This document shows positions 8,116 through 17,549 of a DNA stretch of 64,000 bases, in pieces. A program made the position numbers and the translations under genes. The stretch is from assembly GCF_000280495.2 (NCBI RefSeq), contig NZ_CP018016.1, positions 1,984,001 to 2,048,000 of the forward strand, read 5' to 3'. A model generated the notes under the pieces. That model was not told the origin of the DNA. It searched no databases and saw only the letters and a list, made by a program, of their open reading frames with translations. The stretch is from Kosakonia radicincitans DSM 16656 (GTDB lineage Bacteria > Pseudomonadota > Gammaproteobacteria > Enterobacterales > Enterobacteriaceae). Position 1 is the first letter of the stretch, and every line of letters starts with the position of its first letter.

Positions 8116-9588
8116 TCAGAACGGATAGGTACGTGGTTCTTGCTGCACGCTGACCCAGTGGTCGGTGGTGAGTTCTGCGATGATCCAGTCGCTGTTGAAG
8201 CGGCCGATTCCGCTGTTCTTTTCTCCGCCGAACATCACGTTGGCCTCGTCATTGGGGGTAATGTCGTTAATGTGGGTCATGCCAGCGTCGATCCCCTGCG
8301 CGAAGCGCACGCCACGGGCTTCGTTGCTGGTGAACACCGCGCTCGAAAGCCCGAACTCGGTGGCATTGGCAATACGCAGCGCGTCCTCCTCGTGCACGGC
8401 ACGGATCAGCGGCGCGATGGGCGCGAACTGTTCGGTCTGCGCCAGATCCGAATCGTTGGGTACGTCGGCGAAGACCTGAGGCGGTAGTAACAACCCTTCA
8501 TGGGGCGCACCCAGCAGCTGACGGATGCCAGCGTCTTTTGCTGCTTTCAGGCGCGCAAGGGCGCCATCGAGCTGCTTTTGGTTAATCAAGGGGCCGATCA
8601 CCGTATCAGCCTGCCTCGGATCGCCGACCTTCAAGTTGCGGGCTCGCTCAACGAAGGCGTCCACGAATCGCGGGTAGATTCCAGCTTCAACGATGATGCG
8701 ATTGCTGCTCATGCAGATTTGGCCCTGGTGCAGGAAACGGCCAACGATTGCAGCGTCCACCGCACGTTCCAGATTCGCGTCATCGAGCACCACGAACGGC
8801 GCATTACCACCCAGTTCCAGACCGACGCGCTTGAGCGTTGGGCCTGTAACAGCCAACTCCCCGATGCGACGGCCCACGCGGGTCGAGCCGGTAAAGGAGA
8901 TGAATTTCGGGATTGGATGGAGAGTGAAGGCGTCGCCTATCTCGCTGATTTCACCAATGACAACATTGAGCACCCCCGGCGGCAGACCCGCCTCCTCGTA
9001 GATGCTTGCCAGCAGCAGACCGCCGGTGATCGGGGTATCCTCCGCAGGTTTGAGCACGACGCTGTTGCCCAGGGCCAGCGCTGGCGCCACCGAGCGATTG
9101 GACAGGTGCAACGGCCAGTTCCAGGGGCTAATCACGCCGACAACACCCAGCGGACGGCGGTACACCCGGCTCTCCTTGCCTGGCACATCCACAGGAAGAA
9201 TGCTGCCTGCTATCCGATAGGGCATGGCAGCTGCGGCCAGGGTCGCGGCCCGAACCGAGCTCCACTCCATTTCCGCCTTCAACCGGGTACTGCCCGACTC
9301 GGCGATCAGCCAATCGACGATCTCGGCGTGACGTGCGTCGATGATTTCGACGGCCCGGTAAAACACGGCGGCACGCTCTGAGGGCAGTGTCCTTGCCCAT
9401 TCATATTGCATATTCGCGGCAGCGACATAGGCACTGTCCAGGTCCGCCCGCGTCGCCAGGACGATCTCGGTCAGGATCGACTGGTCGTAGGGATTGCGAT
9501 CTTGCAGGACAGTCCCGGCACTGCCAGAGCGCCATTGGCCCGCAATGTATTGGCCGGTGAATGCGGTAGGGGTGAGGGTCTGATTCAT
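8116..9588 (-). CDS. Aromatic aldehyde dehydrogenase (vanillin/benzaldehyde type)
   Basis: The 490-residue NAD(P)-dependent aldehyde dehydrogenase shows the Rossmann/entry motif [13 protein letters not shown], the glutamate motif [16 protein letters not shown], the catalytic Cys in GQICMSSNR and the C-terminal [17 protein letters not shown] block. The last resembles vanillin and benzaldehyde dehydrogenases. It should oxidise the aldehyde released by the adjacent oxygenase to an acid. Its ATG overlaps the stop of the FUSC gene by four bases (ATGA), implying translational coupling. A longer frame reaches 9627 but lacks this coupling. Confidence 0.87.
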   Translation of the reverse strand: MNQTLTPTAFTGQYIAGQWRSGSAGTVLQDRNPYDQSILTEIVLATRADLDSAYVAAANMQYEWARTLPSERAAVFYRAVEIIDARHAEIVDWLIAESGSTRLKAEMEWSSVRAATLAAAAMPYRIAGSILPVDVPGKESRVYRRPLGVVGVISPWNWPLHLSNRSVAPALALGNSVVLKPAEDTPITGGLLLASIYEEAGLPPGVLNVVIGEISEIGDAFTLHPIPKFISFTGSTRVGRRIGELAVTGPTLKRVGLELGGNAPFVVLDDANLERAVDAAIVGRFLHQGQICMSSNRIIVEAGIYPRFVDAFVERARNLKVGDPRQADTVIGPLINQKQLDGALARLKAAKDAGIRQLLGAPHEGLLLPPQVFADVPNDSDLAQTEQFAPIAPLIRAVHEEDALRIANATEFGLSSAVFTSNEARGVRFAQGIDAGMTHINDITPNDEANVMFGGEKNSGIGRFNSDWIIAELTTDHWVSVQQEPRTYPF

Positions 9589-11420
9589 AGGGAGTTCCTG
9601 TCTGCGGTTGATGGGAAGGCAACACATGCGTTCAACTCGGCGCTCGCATGGCGAAGGGCTTCACCTGCGGTCACGGTTGGGGAAACAATGGACGAATTTG
9701 CATCGGTGCCGCGCGTGCGCTGGACGAGCAAGAGGCGCGACTTGACCAGGCACTCCTGGGCCAGGGTAAACATCCTTTCCGACGGATTGCAGAAGTAGAG
9801 CAATCGCGTAAGCGCAACGCGCTGAGCACGATGAGTTTTTATCAACGCCGATGCGGTCGGTGCCCGGCTCGCCACTTCGGCCAATGCCGCGATGCGCTGG
9901 GCGAGCTTGCGACGATGTACCTCCGGCGTGGAGGGTAAGAACAACCAATATGTAGCTGCGGCTGCCAGCACGCCAAGGACGATGGCGGCCAACTGGTTCA
10001 GTGCTTCGGCGACACCCAGGTAATGGCTCCCCGGCTGGGCAGTCAGCAGGAACGTCATATTCATGTCGATCGCCATCCTGGCTGTGGACGGACGACGCAT
10101 CAGCCAGGCACCCAGCGCCAGGAAAGGCGCTAAGCAGATCAGGACGCCCCGGAAATCCTCAACCTGTGGCAACAGGAACAAATGGACCAGGGTGCCGACA
10201 GGCGCACCGATCGTTGAACCGATCAGGACATGAACCAGAGCTTCATTCCCTCGCTCATGCGCCGAAAACAGCGATGCAAAGAGGGTCGCCGTCATTACCA
10301 TCATGGCACCAGCCTGCCAGCCGGAGAACCGCCAGAACGCAGCGGTAAGCATCAACGCTATGACGGGGCGTGCGGCGGACCGTAACGCTGAGCGCAGATC
10401 GAAACCGCGAAATGCCGCCTGCGACCATCCTGTACCGGGCTGGTGCAAGACCTCCGACAGTTCATCGAGCACCGATGCCAGAGGCACAACACTTGACTGT
10501 GTAGCCGATAGCTGCGAGCCAGTCAGAAGTTGGCAAAACCTGGAAAGATGAGTGACCCGTTCTTGGACGGATGCATTGCCGGATGCCGGAATGTTCCGTG
10601 TGTTCCCGTCTTCGGGCGTCAGCGCGATCAATTCCAGCAACAGGCCAGAGATTTGCCGTACTTCAGACGCCTTCCAGCGTCCGCGCAGCGATCCTGCGGC
10701 GTCGTTGTCCACGCTGCGCTCCAGGGCCGCGATGTTGGCAATGAGAGTCTGTGCCGAAGGGAAAGAGCTGCCATACCGCAGGTACTGTTCCACCCGATCC
10801 AGGCACCGCTGCATCAATCCATCCACACATTCGGCTACATATTCGCTGCGCCCTTTCGGGACGCCATAGATCGACGCCAGTGCAGAGCAAACGATGCCAA
10901 GCATCGTGCATATGACGCGATCCCTCGCCATATGCCCATCGTGTATGCCATCGCCCAGGCCGAACAGCACAACGATCGCGGCGGTGTAGCCAGCCAGCAC
11001 GAAGCCATAGTTGCGGAAGTGGCGAAACAAGCTGCCAGGTCCCGCACACAGCATCAGCCAGAGCGCGAGCGCGAACAACGAAGGGATGGGCTGCCCGCCC
11101 AGCTCAAGCAAGATCACAGCGCCGGTTGCTGCCCCGACAGCAGAGCCGACCATACGTGCAAAGGCCCGTTCGAGCAGAAGGCCGCGTGTCGGCTGGGCGA
11201 CCAGCCAGACCGTCATCGCAGCCCACCAGGGATGATCTATCCCCAGAGCGTTGGCGACGGTCAGTGCCAGCAGCGCGGCAAGGGTGGTTCGCAACGAGAA
11301 GAGTGCTGGCTTCTCCCCTGGACGCTCCTCTCCATTGATCCTTTTTTCAACAGGAGGCTCAAGCAAAGCGATGGGAGCCTTTTCTTGAGGTGAGGGGAGA
11401 TGGAGGGCGGGTTTGACCAC
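9585..11420 (-). CDS. FUSC/AaeB-family aromatic acid exporter
   Basis: The 611-residue protein has the two-repeat layout of the fusaric acid resistance family: an N-terminal set of helices ([35 protein letters not shown]), a long soluble middle, and a second set ([33 protein letters not shown]). AaeB and FusC export aromatic carboxylates across the inner membrane. In this operon it would expel benzoate-type products or toxic substrate. No separate membrane-fusion partner is present here, which is unusual for AaeAB-like systems. It is first in the operon and divergent from the TetR gene. Confidence 0.82.
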   Translation of the reverse strand: MVKPALHLPSPQEKAPIALLEPPVEKRINGEERPGEKPALFSLRTTLAALLALTVANALGIDHPWWAAMTVWLVAQPTRGLLLERAFARMVGSAVGAATGAVILLELGGQPIPSLFALALWLMLCAGPGSLFRHFRNYGFVLAGYTAAIVVLFGLGDGIHDGHMARDRVICTMLGIVCSALASIYGVPKGRSEYVAECVDGLMQRCLDRVEQYLRYGSSFPSAQTLIANIAALERSVDNDAAGSLRGRWKASEVRQISGLLLELIALTPEDGNTRNIPASGNASVQERVTHLSRFCQLLTGSQLSATQSSVVPLASVLDELSEVLHQPGTGWSQAAFRGFDLRSALRSAARPVIALMLTAAFWRFSGWQAGAMMVMTATLFASLFSAHERGNEALVHVLIGSTIGAPVGTLVHLFLLPQVEDFRGVLICLAPFLALGAWLMRRPSTARMAIDMNMTFLLTAQPGSHYLGVAEALNQLAAIVLGVLAAAATYWLFLPSTPEVHRRKLAQRIAALAEVASRAPTASALIKTHRAQRVALTRLLYFCNPSERMFTLAQECLVKSRLLLVQRTRGTDANSSIVSPTVTAGEALRHASAELNACVAFPSTADRNSL

Positions 11421-11438
11421 GATCGTAACACCTATAAA

Positions 11439-11454
11439 TGAACGACTTCGTTCA
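11439..11454. promoter_or_regulatory. Operator 1 of the aromatic cassette
   Basis: TGAACGACTTCGTTCA has perfect 7-base arms with a 2-base centre. It lies in the divergent gap between the FUSC operon and the TetR gene, 19 bases from the FUSC start. Confidence 0.75.
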
Positions 11455-11488
11455 ATTTAAGCACAAGGCGTCGTGCGGTCAATATATT

Positions 11489-11504
11489 TGTACGATGTCG
11501 TTCA
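11489..11504. promoter_or_regulatory. Operator 2 of the aromatic cassette
   Basis: TGTACGATGTCGTTCA repeats operator 1 with one mismatch in the arms, 50 bases further towards the TetR gene. Paired sites suggest autoregulation and repression of both promoters by the TetR protein. Confidence 0.7.
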
Positions 11505-11551
11505 TTTTTGGGCTACCATTGCCTAAAAATCCACTGAGACAGGATCTGCAA

Positions 11552-12175
11552 ATGCGTAGGAAAACTGAGGCCCGCCGCCTGAGCTTCGTGCAGGCGGCGG
11601 GCAAACTGTTCATCGAACATGGGTTCGGTACAGTAACGATGGAAGCGATTGCCGCCGAGGCTGGCGCGTCCAAAGTCACGCTTTACAGCTACTTCCCGAA
11701 CAAGGATGAATTGTTCGGAGCTTTCGCTGCGGAGGCAGGGAAAGGTGTTATCGAAACGTTGGAAACATCCAGGGAGGAGGCTGGACTACAAGCGACCTTG
11801 CAGCGCCTGGGCATGGCCTATCTGAACCTTGTCACTCGGCCAGAAGTCATCAACCTGAACCGCTTAGTCATCGGTGAGGCTGGACGTTACCCGCAGTTGA
11901 GCCGCATTTTCTACGAGAATGGCCCACGCCAGACACTGATCTCGATCTGCAACGTGCTCGACAACCTGATGCAACGCGGGTTGTTACGCCAGGCCGAGTT
12001 GCGTCGAACCGGACTGTATTTCAAGGCATTGTGCGAGGCAGGCCTGGTCGAACGCCAGTTGTGGGGATTGGATCAGCAGCCTGCCGAAGAAACCCGCCGG
12101 GAAGCGGTTGACGCCGCAATCGAGGCGTTCCTGCCTGCGTATGATGCGACACAGACACACCGCCATAAGGGGTAG
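11552..12175 (+). CDS. TetR-family repressor of the aromatic cassette
   Basis: The N-terminal TetR helix-turn-helix is clear: FGTVTMEAIAAEAGASKVTLYSYFPNKDELFGAF (about residues 32-65). The C-terminal ligand domain resembles AcrR-type proteins with a TetR_C domain (LVIGEAGRYPQLSRIFYENGP). I chose the ATG at 11,552 because an upstream ATG at 11,438 overlaps the palindromic operator. It is divergent from the FUSC-ALDH-oxygenase operon and very probably represses it, with an aromatic compound as inducer (inferred). Confidence 0.85.
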   Translation: MRRKTEARRLSFVQAAGKLFIEHGFGTVTMEAIAAEAGASKVTLYSYFPNKDELFGAFAAEAGKGVIETLETSREEAGLQATLQRLGMAYLNLVTRPEVINLNRLVIGEAGRYPQLSRIFYENGPRQTLISICNVLDNLMQRGLLRQAELRRTGLYFKALCEAGLVERQLWGLDQQPAEETRREAVDAAIEAFLPAYDATQTHRHKG

Positions 12176-12250
12176 GGCCAGACGGAAAGCCCGATCTCCC
12201 ATGACACGCCGCGGCGATCAACTGCCCGAGCTGCTGTCGTGCGGTAATTT

Positions 12251-12278
12251 AAAAAGCCTGTTTACGCGCAGGCTTTTT
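12251..12278. terminator. Bidirectional terminator at the right island boundary
   Basis: AAAAAGCCTG (12,251-12,260) pairs with CAGGCTTTTT (12,269-12,278) around an 8-base loop. It separates the TetR gene from the end of the aminopeptidase gene. It resembles the terminator after tRNA-Asn copy 1. Confidence 0.8.
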
Positions 12279-12329
12279 GCTTTTCAGCGTTCAGCAACCA
12301 TCAGCACCGGGTTGCCCCGGCGCCATGAG

Positions 12330-14105
12330 TTAACTTGCCTGCACGCGCAGCGGCGCGGTGGCGGCAATCAGCCACTCGCGGGCGTTGCTGTTGACCCGCG
12401 GCAACAGTATTTCACGCACCTGCTGGTGATAATCATCCAGCCACTGTTTCTCCTGTTCGCTCAGCAGGCTCCACTCCACCTGGCTTAAATCGATGGGGAT
12501 CAGCGTCAGGGACGCGAAGCGGCAGAAACCGGGCTGGCTTTCCACCACTTCCACCTGATTTTCGATACGAATACCGTAGCGATCCGCCAGATAGTAACCC
12601 GGTTCGATGGTCATAATATTACCGGCACTGAGCGGCCACGGGTTGACCTTTTTGGCAATGCGCTGCGGCTGTTCGTGGATCAGCAACTGGTGACCGACGC
12701 CGTGTCCGGTGCCGTGATCGAAATCCAGCCCCAGATCCCAGAGCGCGCGGCGGGCAAAGGCATCAAGCTGATGGCCGTGCGTTCCGGCAGGGAATTGCAG
12801 AGTAAACATCGACAAAAAGCCTTTCAGCACGGCGGTGTAGTGCAGGCGCTGCTGCGCGTCCAACGGGCCAAACGACAGGGTACGCGTGGCGTCAGTGGTG
12901 CCGTTCTGGTACTGACCGCCGGAGTCGTTCAGGTAAAAATTCGCGCGGGTGATGGCTTTGTTGGTTTTTTCGCTGCTGTGATAGTGGCACATGGCGGCGT
13001 TGCTGGCAGAGGCCGAAATGGTACTGAAACTCTGCTCGATAAACCCGACCTGCTGCTGGCGAAATTCCAGTTGCTTCTGCTGAGCTTCCAGTTCGGTGAC
13101 CGGGTTACCCGCAGCTTCACGCGCCGGAACTTCCTGCGCCAGCCACGCCAGAAAATTCACCCACGCCGCGCCATCCTGCTGGTGGCTTTCACGGTAGCCC
13201 GCCAGCTCCACCGGATTTTTATGCGCTTTGATAAAGGTGATCGGATCCGCGCTCCACAGCACTTCACCACCCTGTTGTTCGATAGCAAAACGCAGAGCGA
13301 CGGGGGCAAAATCACCGTCGAGCAGGATGCGTTTGCCCGGCGCAATCTGCTGGCAGCGCGGCAGAAAGGCATCGAAATCGTTCAGCGTCAGCGTGGCCTT
13401 CAGTTCAGCAGACAGAGCCGCTGTTTTGCGCGGATCGACAAACCACTCCACCGTGCCATCACGGCTCAGCAGAGCAAAAGAGTGCGCCACCGGGTTCATC
13501 GCAATGTCGGAGCCGCGGATATTCAGCAGCCAGGCAATATTATCCGGCAGGGTGATGGCGAGATAATCCGCCCCTTTCGCCGCCAGCACTTGCGCAATAC
13601 GCGCGCGTTTATCGGCACTGCTTTCTCCACTGATGGCGACGGGCATTTCACGGATCACGCCGCAGGGTGCTGCCGGGCGATCGCGCCAGATGGCAGCGAA
13701 CGGATCGTGCGTCAGCGCCACCAGTTCACAATGCGTGGCGTCAAGAGCGGTGAACTGGCTGTTGACCATCAGCAGCGGTTCGAAACCGATGCGACTTCCT
13801 GCAGGAAACGAAGCAAGAACCTGATCGAGCGGCTCGTTGTGCAGGTGATGGATTTCAAAGGCATGCAGATCCACTTCGCTGCGTACCTGTACCTGGTAGC
13901 GACCATCGACAAACATTAACGCGCGATCGCGCAGTACCAGCGCCAGCCCGGCCGAGCCGGTAAAACCGGTGAGCCACTGTAATTTATTATCGTGCGGGGC
14001 GCAGTCTTCGCTTTGATGCGCATCGGCGCGCGGCACAATGATACCGTCAAGCTCCAGCGCGACAAGCTGGTCGCGTAACGCCTGTAACGGTGTTGGGGTT
14101 TGCAT
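12330..14105 (-). CDS. M24-family aminopeptidase P (Xaa-Pro aminopeptidase), three-domain type
   Basis: The 591-residue protein resembles three-domain aminopeptidase P: two creatinase-like N-terminal domains and a C-terminal pita-bread domain. The two-metal ligands are visible in YLNDSGGQYQNGTTDATRT, HGTGHGVGHQLLIHEQP, MTIEPGYYLADRYGIRIENQ. It releases the N-terminal residue from peptides with Pro in position two, probably in the cytosol (no signal peptide). The ATG at 14,105 follows AAGGACTCACT and lies 16 bases after the amn stop, so the two are probably co-transcribed. A longer frame to 14,372 only overlaps amn out of frame. Confidence 0.88.
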   Translation of the reverse strand: MQTPTPLQALRDQLVALELDGIIVPRADAHQSEDCAPHDNKLQWLTGFTGSAGLALVLRDRALMFVDGRYQVQVRSEVDLHAFEIHHLHNEPLDQVLASFPAGSRIGFEPLLMVNSQFTALDATHCELVALTHDPFAAIWRDRPAAPCGVIREMPVAISGESSADKRARIAQVLAAKGADYLAITLPDNIAWLLNIRGSDIAMNPVAHSFALLSRDGTVEWFVDPRKTAALSAELKATLTLNDFDAFLPRCQQIAPGKRILLDGDFAPVALRFAIEQQGGEVLWSADPITFIKAHKNPVELAGYRESHQQDGAAWVNFLAWLAQEVPAREAAGNPVTELEAQQKQLEFRQQQVGFIEQSFSTISASASNAAMCHYHSSEKTNKAITRANFYLNDSGGQYQNGTTDATRTLSFGPLDAQQRLHYTAVLKGFLSMFTLQFPAGTHGHQLDAFARRALWDLGLDFDHGTGHGVGHQLLIHEQPQRIAKKVNPWPLSAGNIMTIEPGYYLADRYGIRIENQVEVVESQPGFCRFASLTLIPIDLSQVEWSLLSEQEKQWLDDYHQQVREILLPRVNSNAREWLIAATAPLRVQAS

Positions 14106-14121
14106 AGTGAGTCCTTTTTTC

Positions 14122-15576
14122 TTATCTGAACGGCGGTTCGTTGAAGGTGCGCAGCTTACGGGAGTGCAGGCGATCGCCCTCCGCCCGCAGCAGGTCAATC
14201 GCGCGAATACCAATTTGCAGGTGCTCGGAAATTGCCCCTTCATAAAAACGGTTTGCCTGGCCGGGCAGTTTGATCTCGCCGTGCAGCGGTTTATCCGACA
14301 CGCACAGCAGCGTGCCATAAGGCACACGGAAGCGGTAACCCTGTGCGGCAATGGTGGCGCTTTCCATATCAATCGCCACGGCGCGGCTCAGGTTAAAACG
14401 CAGCGCCGAGGCGGAATAGCGCAGCTCCCAGTTACGATCGTCGGTGGTCACTACAGTACCGGTACGCAGGCGTTGTTTGACCTCTTCGCCTGGCATATCG
14501 CTCACTGCTTTGGTGGCGTCGTACAATGCGCGCTGTACTTCGGCGATGCTCGGGATCGGGATATCCGGCGGCAGTACCGCATCCAACACATGGTCGTCGC
14601 GCAGATAAGCGTGCGCCAGCACGTAATCGCCAATCTCCTGGCTTTCACGCAATCCGCCACAGTGGCCAATCATCAGCCAGACATCCGGGCGCAGCACGGC
14701 GAGGTGATCGCAGATGGTTTTGGCGTTTGACGGCCCGACGCCAATATTCACCAGCGTGATCCCCTGGCCGTCTGCGGTCACCAGGTGCCAGGCTGGCATC
14801 TGATGTTTTTTCCATGCCAGATCGGAAATCGCCTGCTCCGGCGCTTCGGTATCGGCGGTGATCCAGTGCCCGCCCGCGCAGGAGAGCGCAACATAGGGGC
14901 TTTCTGGATCGAGGATTTGGTTGCAGCCCCAGCGCACAAACTCATCCACATAGCGGGTGTAGTTGGTGAACAGCACAAACGGCTGGAAATGCTCGACCGG
15001 CGTGCCGGTGTAGTGGCGCAGGCGCGCCAGCGAAAAATCCACGCGGCGGGCATCAAAATGCGACAGCGGATACAGCTCGGTCGGGTGGAACAGGCCATCA
15101 GCAGTTTCATCGCCAATCTGCGCCAGCTCGGTGGTCGGGAAGTGGCGCGTCAGACCGGCGCTCATCGAGCGATCCAGCGTCAGCTCGGAACCATCAATCA
15201 CATACGGGTAGGGGATCTCATGGGCTGAAAGACCCACTTCGATCTGCGCGCCGTAGTCCTGGCACAGTAATGTTAATTGTTCGAGTAAATAGGCGCGAAA
15301 CAGTGCAGGGCGGGTGACGGTGGTGGTGTAGCAGCCGGAGTGGGTGAAGCGGGCATAAGCGCGGGTTTTTGGCGGTTTTGTTGCGCTGCCATTCCAGCTT
15401 ACCGACAGCGATGGGTAGACGAACAACCCTTGTGCGCGGGCTTCAGCCGCCGGGAGTTCACCGTTTTCAATATAGCGGCCAATGGCGTGGCGCAGTGCGT
15501 TGACCGAGCGGTCGTACAGCGCCTCCAGTTGATCCAGCGCCTGCTCAGGTGTCAGGTGTGCACCTTTATTCATCAT
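14122..15576 (-). CDS. amn: AMP nucleosidase
   Basis: The 484-residue protein is nearly colinear with E. coli Amn. It has the N-terminal Amn domain (FVYPSLSVSWNGSATKPPKTRAY as a landmark) and the C-terminal nucleoside-phosphorylase-like domain with GQGITLVNIGVGPSNAKT, VWLMIGHCGGLRESQ and AIDMESATIAAQG. It hydrolyses AMP to adenine and ribose 5-phosphate in purine turnover. GGAGATA precedes the tandem ATGs. The aminopeptidase gene follows in the same direction. In E. coli amn lies near shiA and asn tRNAs; here shiA is about 19 kb away, showing rearrangement or insertion. Confidence 0.97.
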   Translation of the reverse strand: MMNKGAHLTPEQALDQLEALYDRSVNALRHAIGRYIENGELPAAEARAQGLFVYPSLSVSWNGSATKPPKTRAYARFTHSGCYTTTVTRPALFRAYLLEQLTLLCQDYGAQIEVGLSAHEIPYPYVIDGSELTLDRSMSAGLTRHFPTTELAQIGDETADGLFHPTELYPLSHFDARRVDFSLARLRHYTGTPVEHFQPFVLFTNYTRYVDEFVRWGCNQILDPESPYVALSCAGGHWITADTEAPEQAISDLAWKKHQMPAWHLVTADGQGITLVNIGVGPSNAKTICDHLAVLRPDVWLMIGHCGGLRESQEIGDYVLAHAYLRDDHVLDAVLPPDIPIPSIAEVQRALYDATKAVSDMPGEEVKQRLRTGTVVTTDDRNWELRYSASALRFNLSRAVAIDMESATIAAQGYRFRVPYGTLLCVSDKPLHGEIKLPGQANRFYEGAISEHLQIGIRAIDLLRAEGDRLHSRKLRTFNEPPFR

Positions 15577-15706
15577 TATCTCCTTGTCTGCTTCTGCGGC
15601 GGTTCCCGATAGTATGTCACAGGAATGTGAAACAAAAGCCGTGCGGACAGGGATTCAGAGGAAACGGGGGAAGCGCCCGGCGCAACAGTGCGCGCCGGGA
15701 AAGGGG

Positions 15707-16684
15707 TTAGCCGCTGATTTTCACCAGCGTGCGGCCCTGGATTTTGTTTTGCAGGAAATCGGCGGCGGTTGCCGGGGCTTGTTCCAGCGCGATTTCAGTC
15801 GCCGCCTGCTGGTAGTAGCTCTGCGGCAGGATGCGGGCGAGATTTTCCCATACTGCCGGACGTTGCGCCGTCGGCACCATGACTGAATCCACGCCTTGCA
15901 GACGCACGTTGCGCAGGATAAACGGCATCACGGTCGTCGGTAGATCGAAACCGCCCGCCAGGCCGCAGGCCGCCACGCAACCGCCATAGTTGGTCTGCGC
16001 CAGCACTTTTGCCAGCACATGGCTGCCGACGGTATCGATCGCACCGGCCCACAGTTGTTTCTCCAGCGGACGCGTCTGTTCGAAATCGCTGCGTGGCAGG
16101 ATCTCGTCAGCACCCAACTGGCGCAGGAAATCGTGGGTCGATTCGCGGCCAGTAACGGCGGCCACGGTGTAACCCAGCGCTTTCAGCAGTACCACGGCGG
16201 TGCTGCCCACGCCGCCGCTCGCGCCGGTGACGAGCACCGTACCATCCTGCGGTTTCACCCCGGCTTCCTGCAATGCCATGACGCACAGCATGGCGGTAAA
16301 ACCAGCGGTACCGATGATCATCGCCTGACGCGCGCTTAAACTTTCCGGCAGAGGCACCAGCCAGTCGCCTTTCACGCAGGCCTGCGCCGCAAGGCCGCCC
16401 CAGTGGTTTTCACCCACGCCCCAGCCGGTGAGAATGACCGCCTGGCCCGGTACAAAACGCGGGTCGCGGCTTTCGCTGACGCGGCCGGAAAAATCGATGC
16501 CTGGCACCATCGGGAACTGGCGAATGATTTTGCCTTTACCGGTGATGGCCAGCGCGTCTTTGTAGTTGAGACTGGACCAGTCAATATCGACCCGGACATC
16601 GCCCTCGGCCAGCGCAGGCAGCGCCACGTCTTTGACTTCCGCTAGGGTTTTATTCTCAAGCTGTTCCAGAACTAATGCTTTCAT
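15707..16684 (-). CDS. acuI: Acrylyl-CoA reductase (NADPH), YhdH/AcuI family
   Basis: The 325-residue zinc-free medium-chain oxidoreductase has the typical SSLNYKDALAITGKGKI start, VPGIDFSGRV, the acidic/ENHWGG segment and the nucleotide-binding VTGASGGVGSTAVVLLKALG. AcuI/YhdH reduces acrylyl-CoA to propionyl-CoA, detoxifying this electrophile. The divergent pattern is absent: its TetR partner is just upstream on the same strand with a 62-base gap, suggesting one operon. Confidence 0.92.
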   Translation of the reverse strand: MKALVLEQLENKTLAEVKDVALPALAEGDVRVDIDWSSLNYKDALAITGKGKIIRQFPMVPGIDFSGRVSESRDPRFVPGQAVILTGWGVGENHWGGLAAQACVKGDWLVPLPESLSARQAMIIGTAGFTAMLCVMALQEAGVKPQDGTVLVTGASGGVGSTAVVLLKALGYTVAAVTGRESTHDFLRQLGADEILPRSDFEQTRPLEKQLWAGAIDTVGSHVLAKVLAQTNYGGCVAACGLAGGFDLPTTVMPFILRNVRLQGVDSVMVPTAQRPAVWENLARILPQSYYQQAATEIALEQAPATAADFLQNKIQGRTLVKISG

Positions 16685-16746
16685 GACTGCGTTTTCCTCG
16701 TCGGATAACGTTGATTATTCGGCAGTTTTGCCGTCCTGTGCAGGTG

Positions 16747-17391
16747 TTATTTAGCTGTAATACTGTGCCGGAAGAACGTCCAGAACTGGTTGAGGGGCTC
16801 CACAGAGCGGAACAGTTTGGCGCGCATTACTGCGCCTTCCCAGCCGGACCAGAACTGACGCGCCAGTTCGCTGGGCGGTGCATCTGTCGCCAGCTCGTCG
16901 CGCAGTTTTGCCTCGTCCAGGCAGCGTGCGACGCGGCTTTCCCATTCCTGGAGGATCGCCTGCAGGCGTTCGGGGAAGGCTTCCGGTAAAAGCGGTGTTT
17001 CCTGTAGCAGGTTGCCGACCAGGCAGCCGCGACGGAAATCGTATTTCGCCATCCCCTGACCGGCATGCAGCACGAAGGCCTCTATCCGTTGCAGCGGGGC
17101 GAGTTGCGTATCGAGTAAAAATTTGTCGAGTTTATGTGCGAAAAAGCGGCCATAGGCGTCGATCACCGCCATACCGAATTCCTGCTTGCTCTTAAAGCAG
17201 TGGTAGAACGAGCCCTTTGGCACGGCGATGTTTTTGATCACCGCATCAATGCCGGCCGACAAATAGCCGGTTTCGGTGATCACTTCGAGGCCAGAACGAA
17301 TCAGCTCCTGGCGGGTATCCGTGAAGTCGCGTTCTACCTTTGGCGGCCGTCCGCGACGGGGTTTTGCCCGCGCTGCCGTTTCGCTACTCAT
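16747..17391 (-). CDS. acuR: TetR-family regulator, AcuR-like
   Basis: A 214-residue TetR protein with a basic tail (ARAKPRRGRPPKVERDF) and helix-turn-helix TGYLSAGIDAVIKNIAVPKGSFYHCFKSKQEFG. The C-terminal domain carries GCLVGNLLQETPLLPEAF, typical of AcuR/NemR-like proteins that sense electrophiles such as acrylate. It precedes acuI, and an imperfect palindrome overlaps its promoter, which supports autorepression of an acuR-acuI operon. Confidence 0.82.
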   Translation of the reverse strand: MSSETAARAKPRRGRPPKVERDFTDTRQELIRSGLEVITETGYLSAGIDAVIKNIAVPKGSFYHCFKSKQEFGMAVIDAYGRFFAHKLDKFLLDTQLAPLQRIEAFVLHAGQGMAKYDFRRGCLVGNLLQETPLLPEAFPERLQAILQEWESRVARCLDEAKLRDELATDAPPSELARQFWSGWEGAVMRAKLFRSVEPLNQFWTFFRHSITAK

Positions 17392-17395
17392 AATT

Positions 17396-17411
17396 TAGAC
17401 CGATTGGTTTT
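17396..17411. promoter_or_regulatory. Imperfect palindrome, probable AcuR-like operator
   Basis: TAGACCGATTGGTTTT is close to a TAGACC-N4-GGTCTA inverted repeat. It begins five bases upstream of the TetR start codon, where binding would block the acuR-acuI transcript. Confidence 0.5.
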
Positions 17412-17465
17412 AATTCGCTGTAGGCTACGCCGTTTGTGAAGGCTAAGCAAGCGAAGAGCAGGAAA

Positions 17466-17489
17466 AAGGCCCGCACAATGACGGGCCTT
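17466..17489 (-). terminator. Terminator of the yjfB-like gene
   Basis: On the minus strand AAGGCCCG and CGGGCCTT enclose an 8-base loop and are followed by a run of five T. It ends the YjfB-family transcript before the acuR promoter. Confidence 0.8.
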
Positions 17490-17549
17490 GCAGAGGTATT
17501 TTACCGACTGGCGCAGTGGCTTCCCTTTCGCGCCTGCGGGTAGACCGGA

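Noticed and set aside
8500..9381. Long open frame (293 aa) on the plus strand
   Set aside because: Antisense shadow of the aldehyde dehydrogenase with intact catalytic Cys and Glu motifs.
10530..11393. Open frame (287 aa) on the plus strand
   Set aside because: Antisense to the FUSC exporter, with Gln/Arg-rich low-complexity composition typical of shadow frames.
12675..13919. Long open frame (414 aa) on the plus strand
   Set aside because: Antisense shadow of the aminopeptidase gene, which has all metal ligands; the plus-strand product has no recognisable domain.
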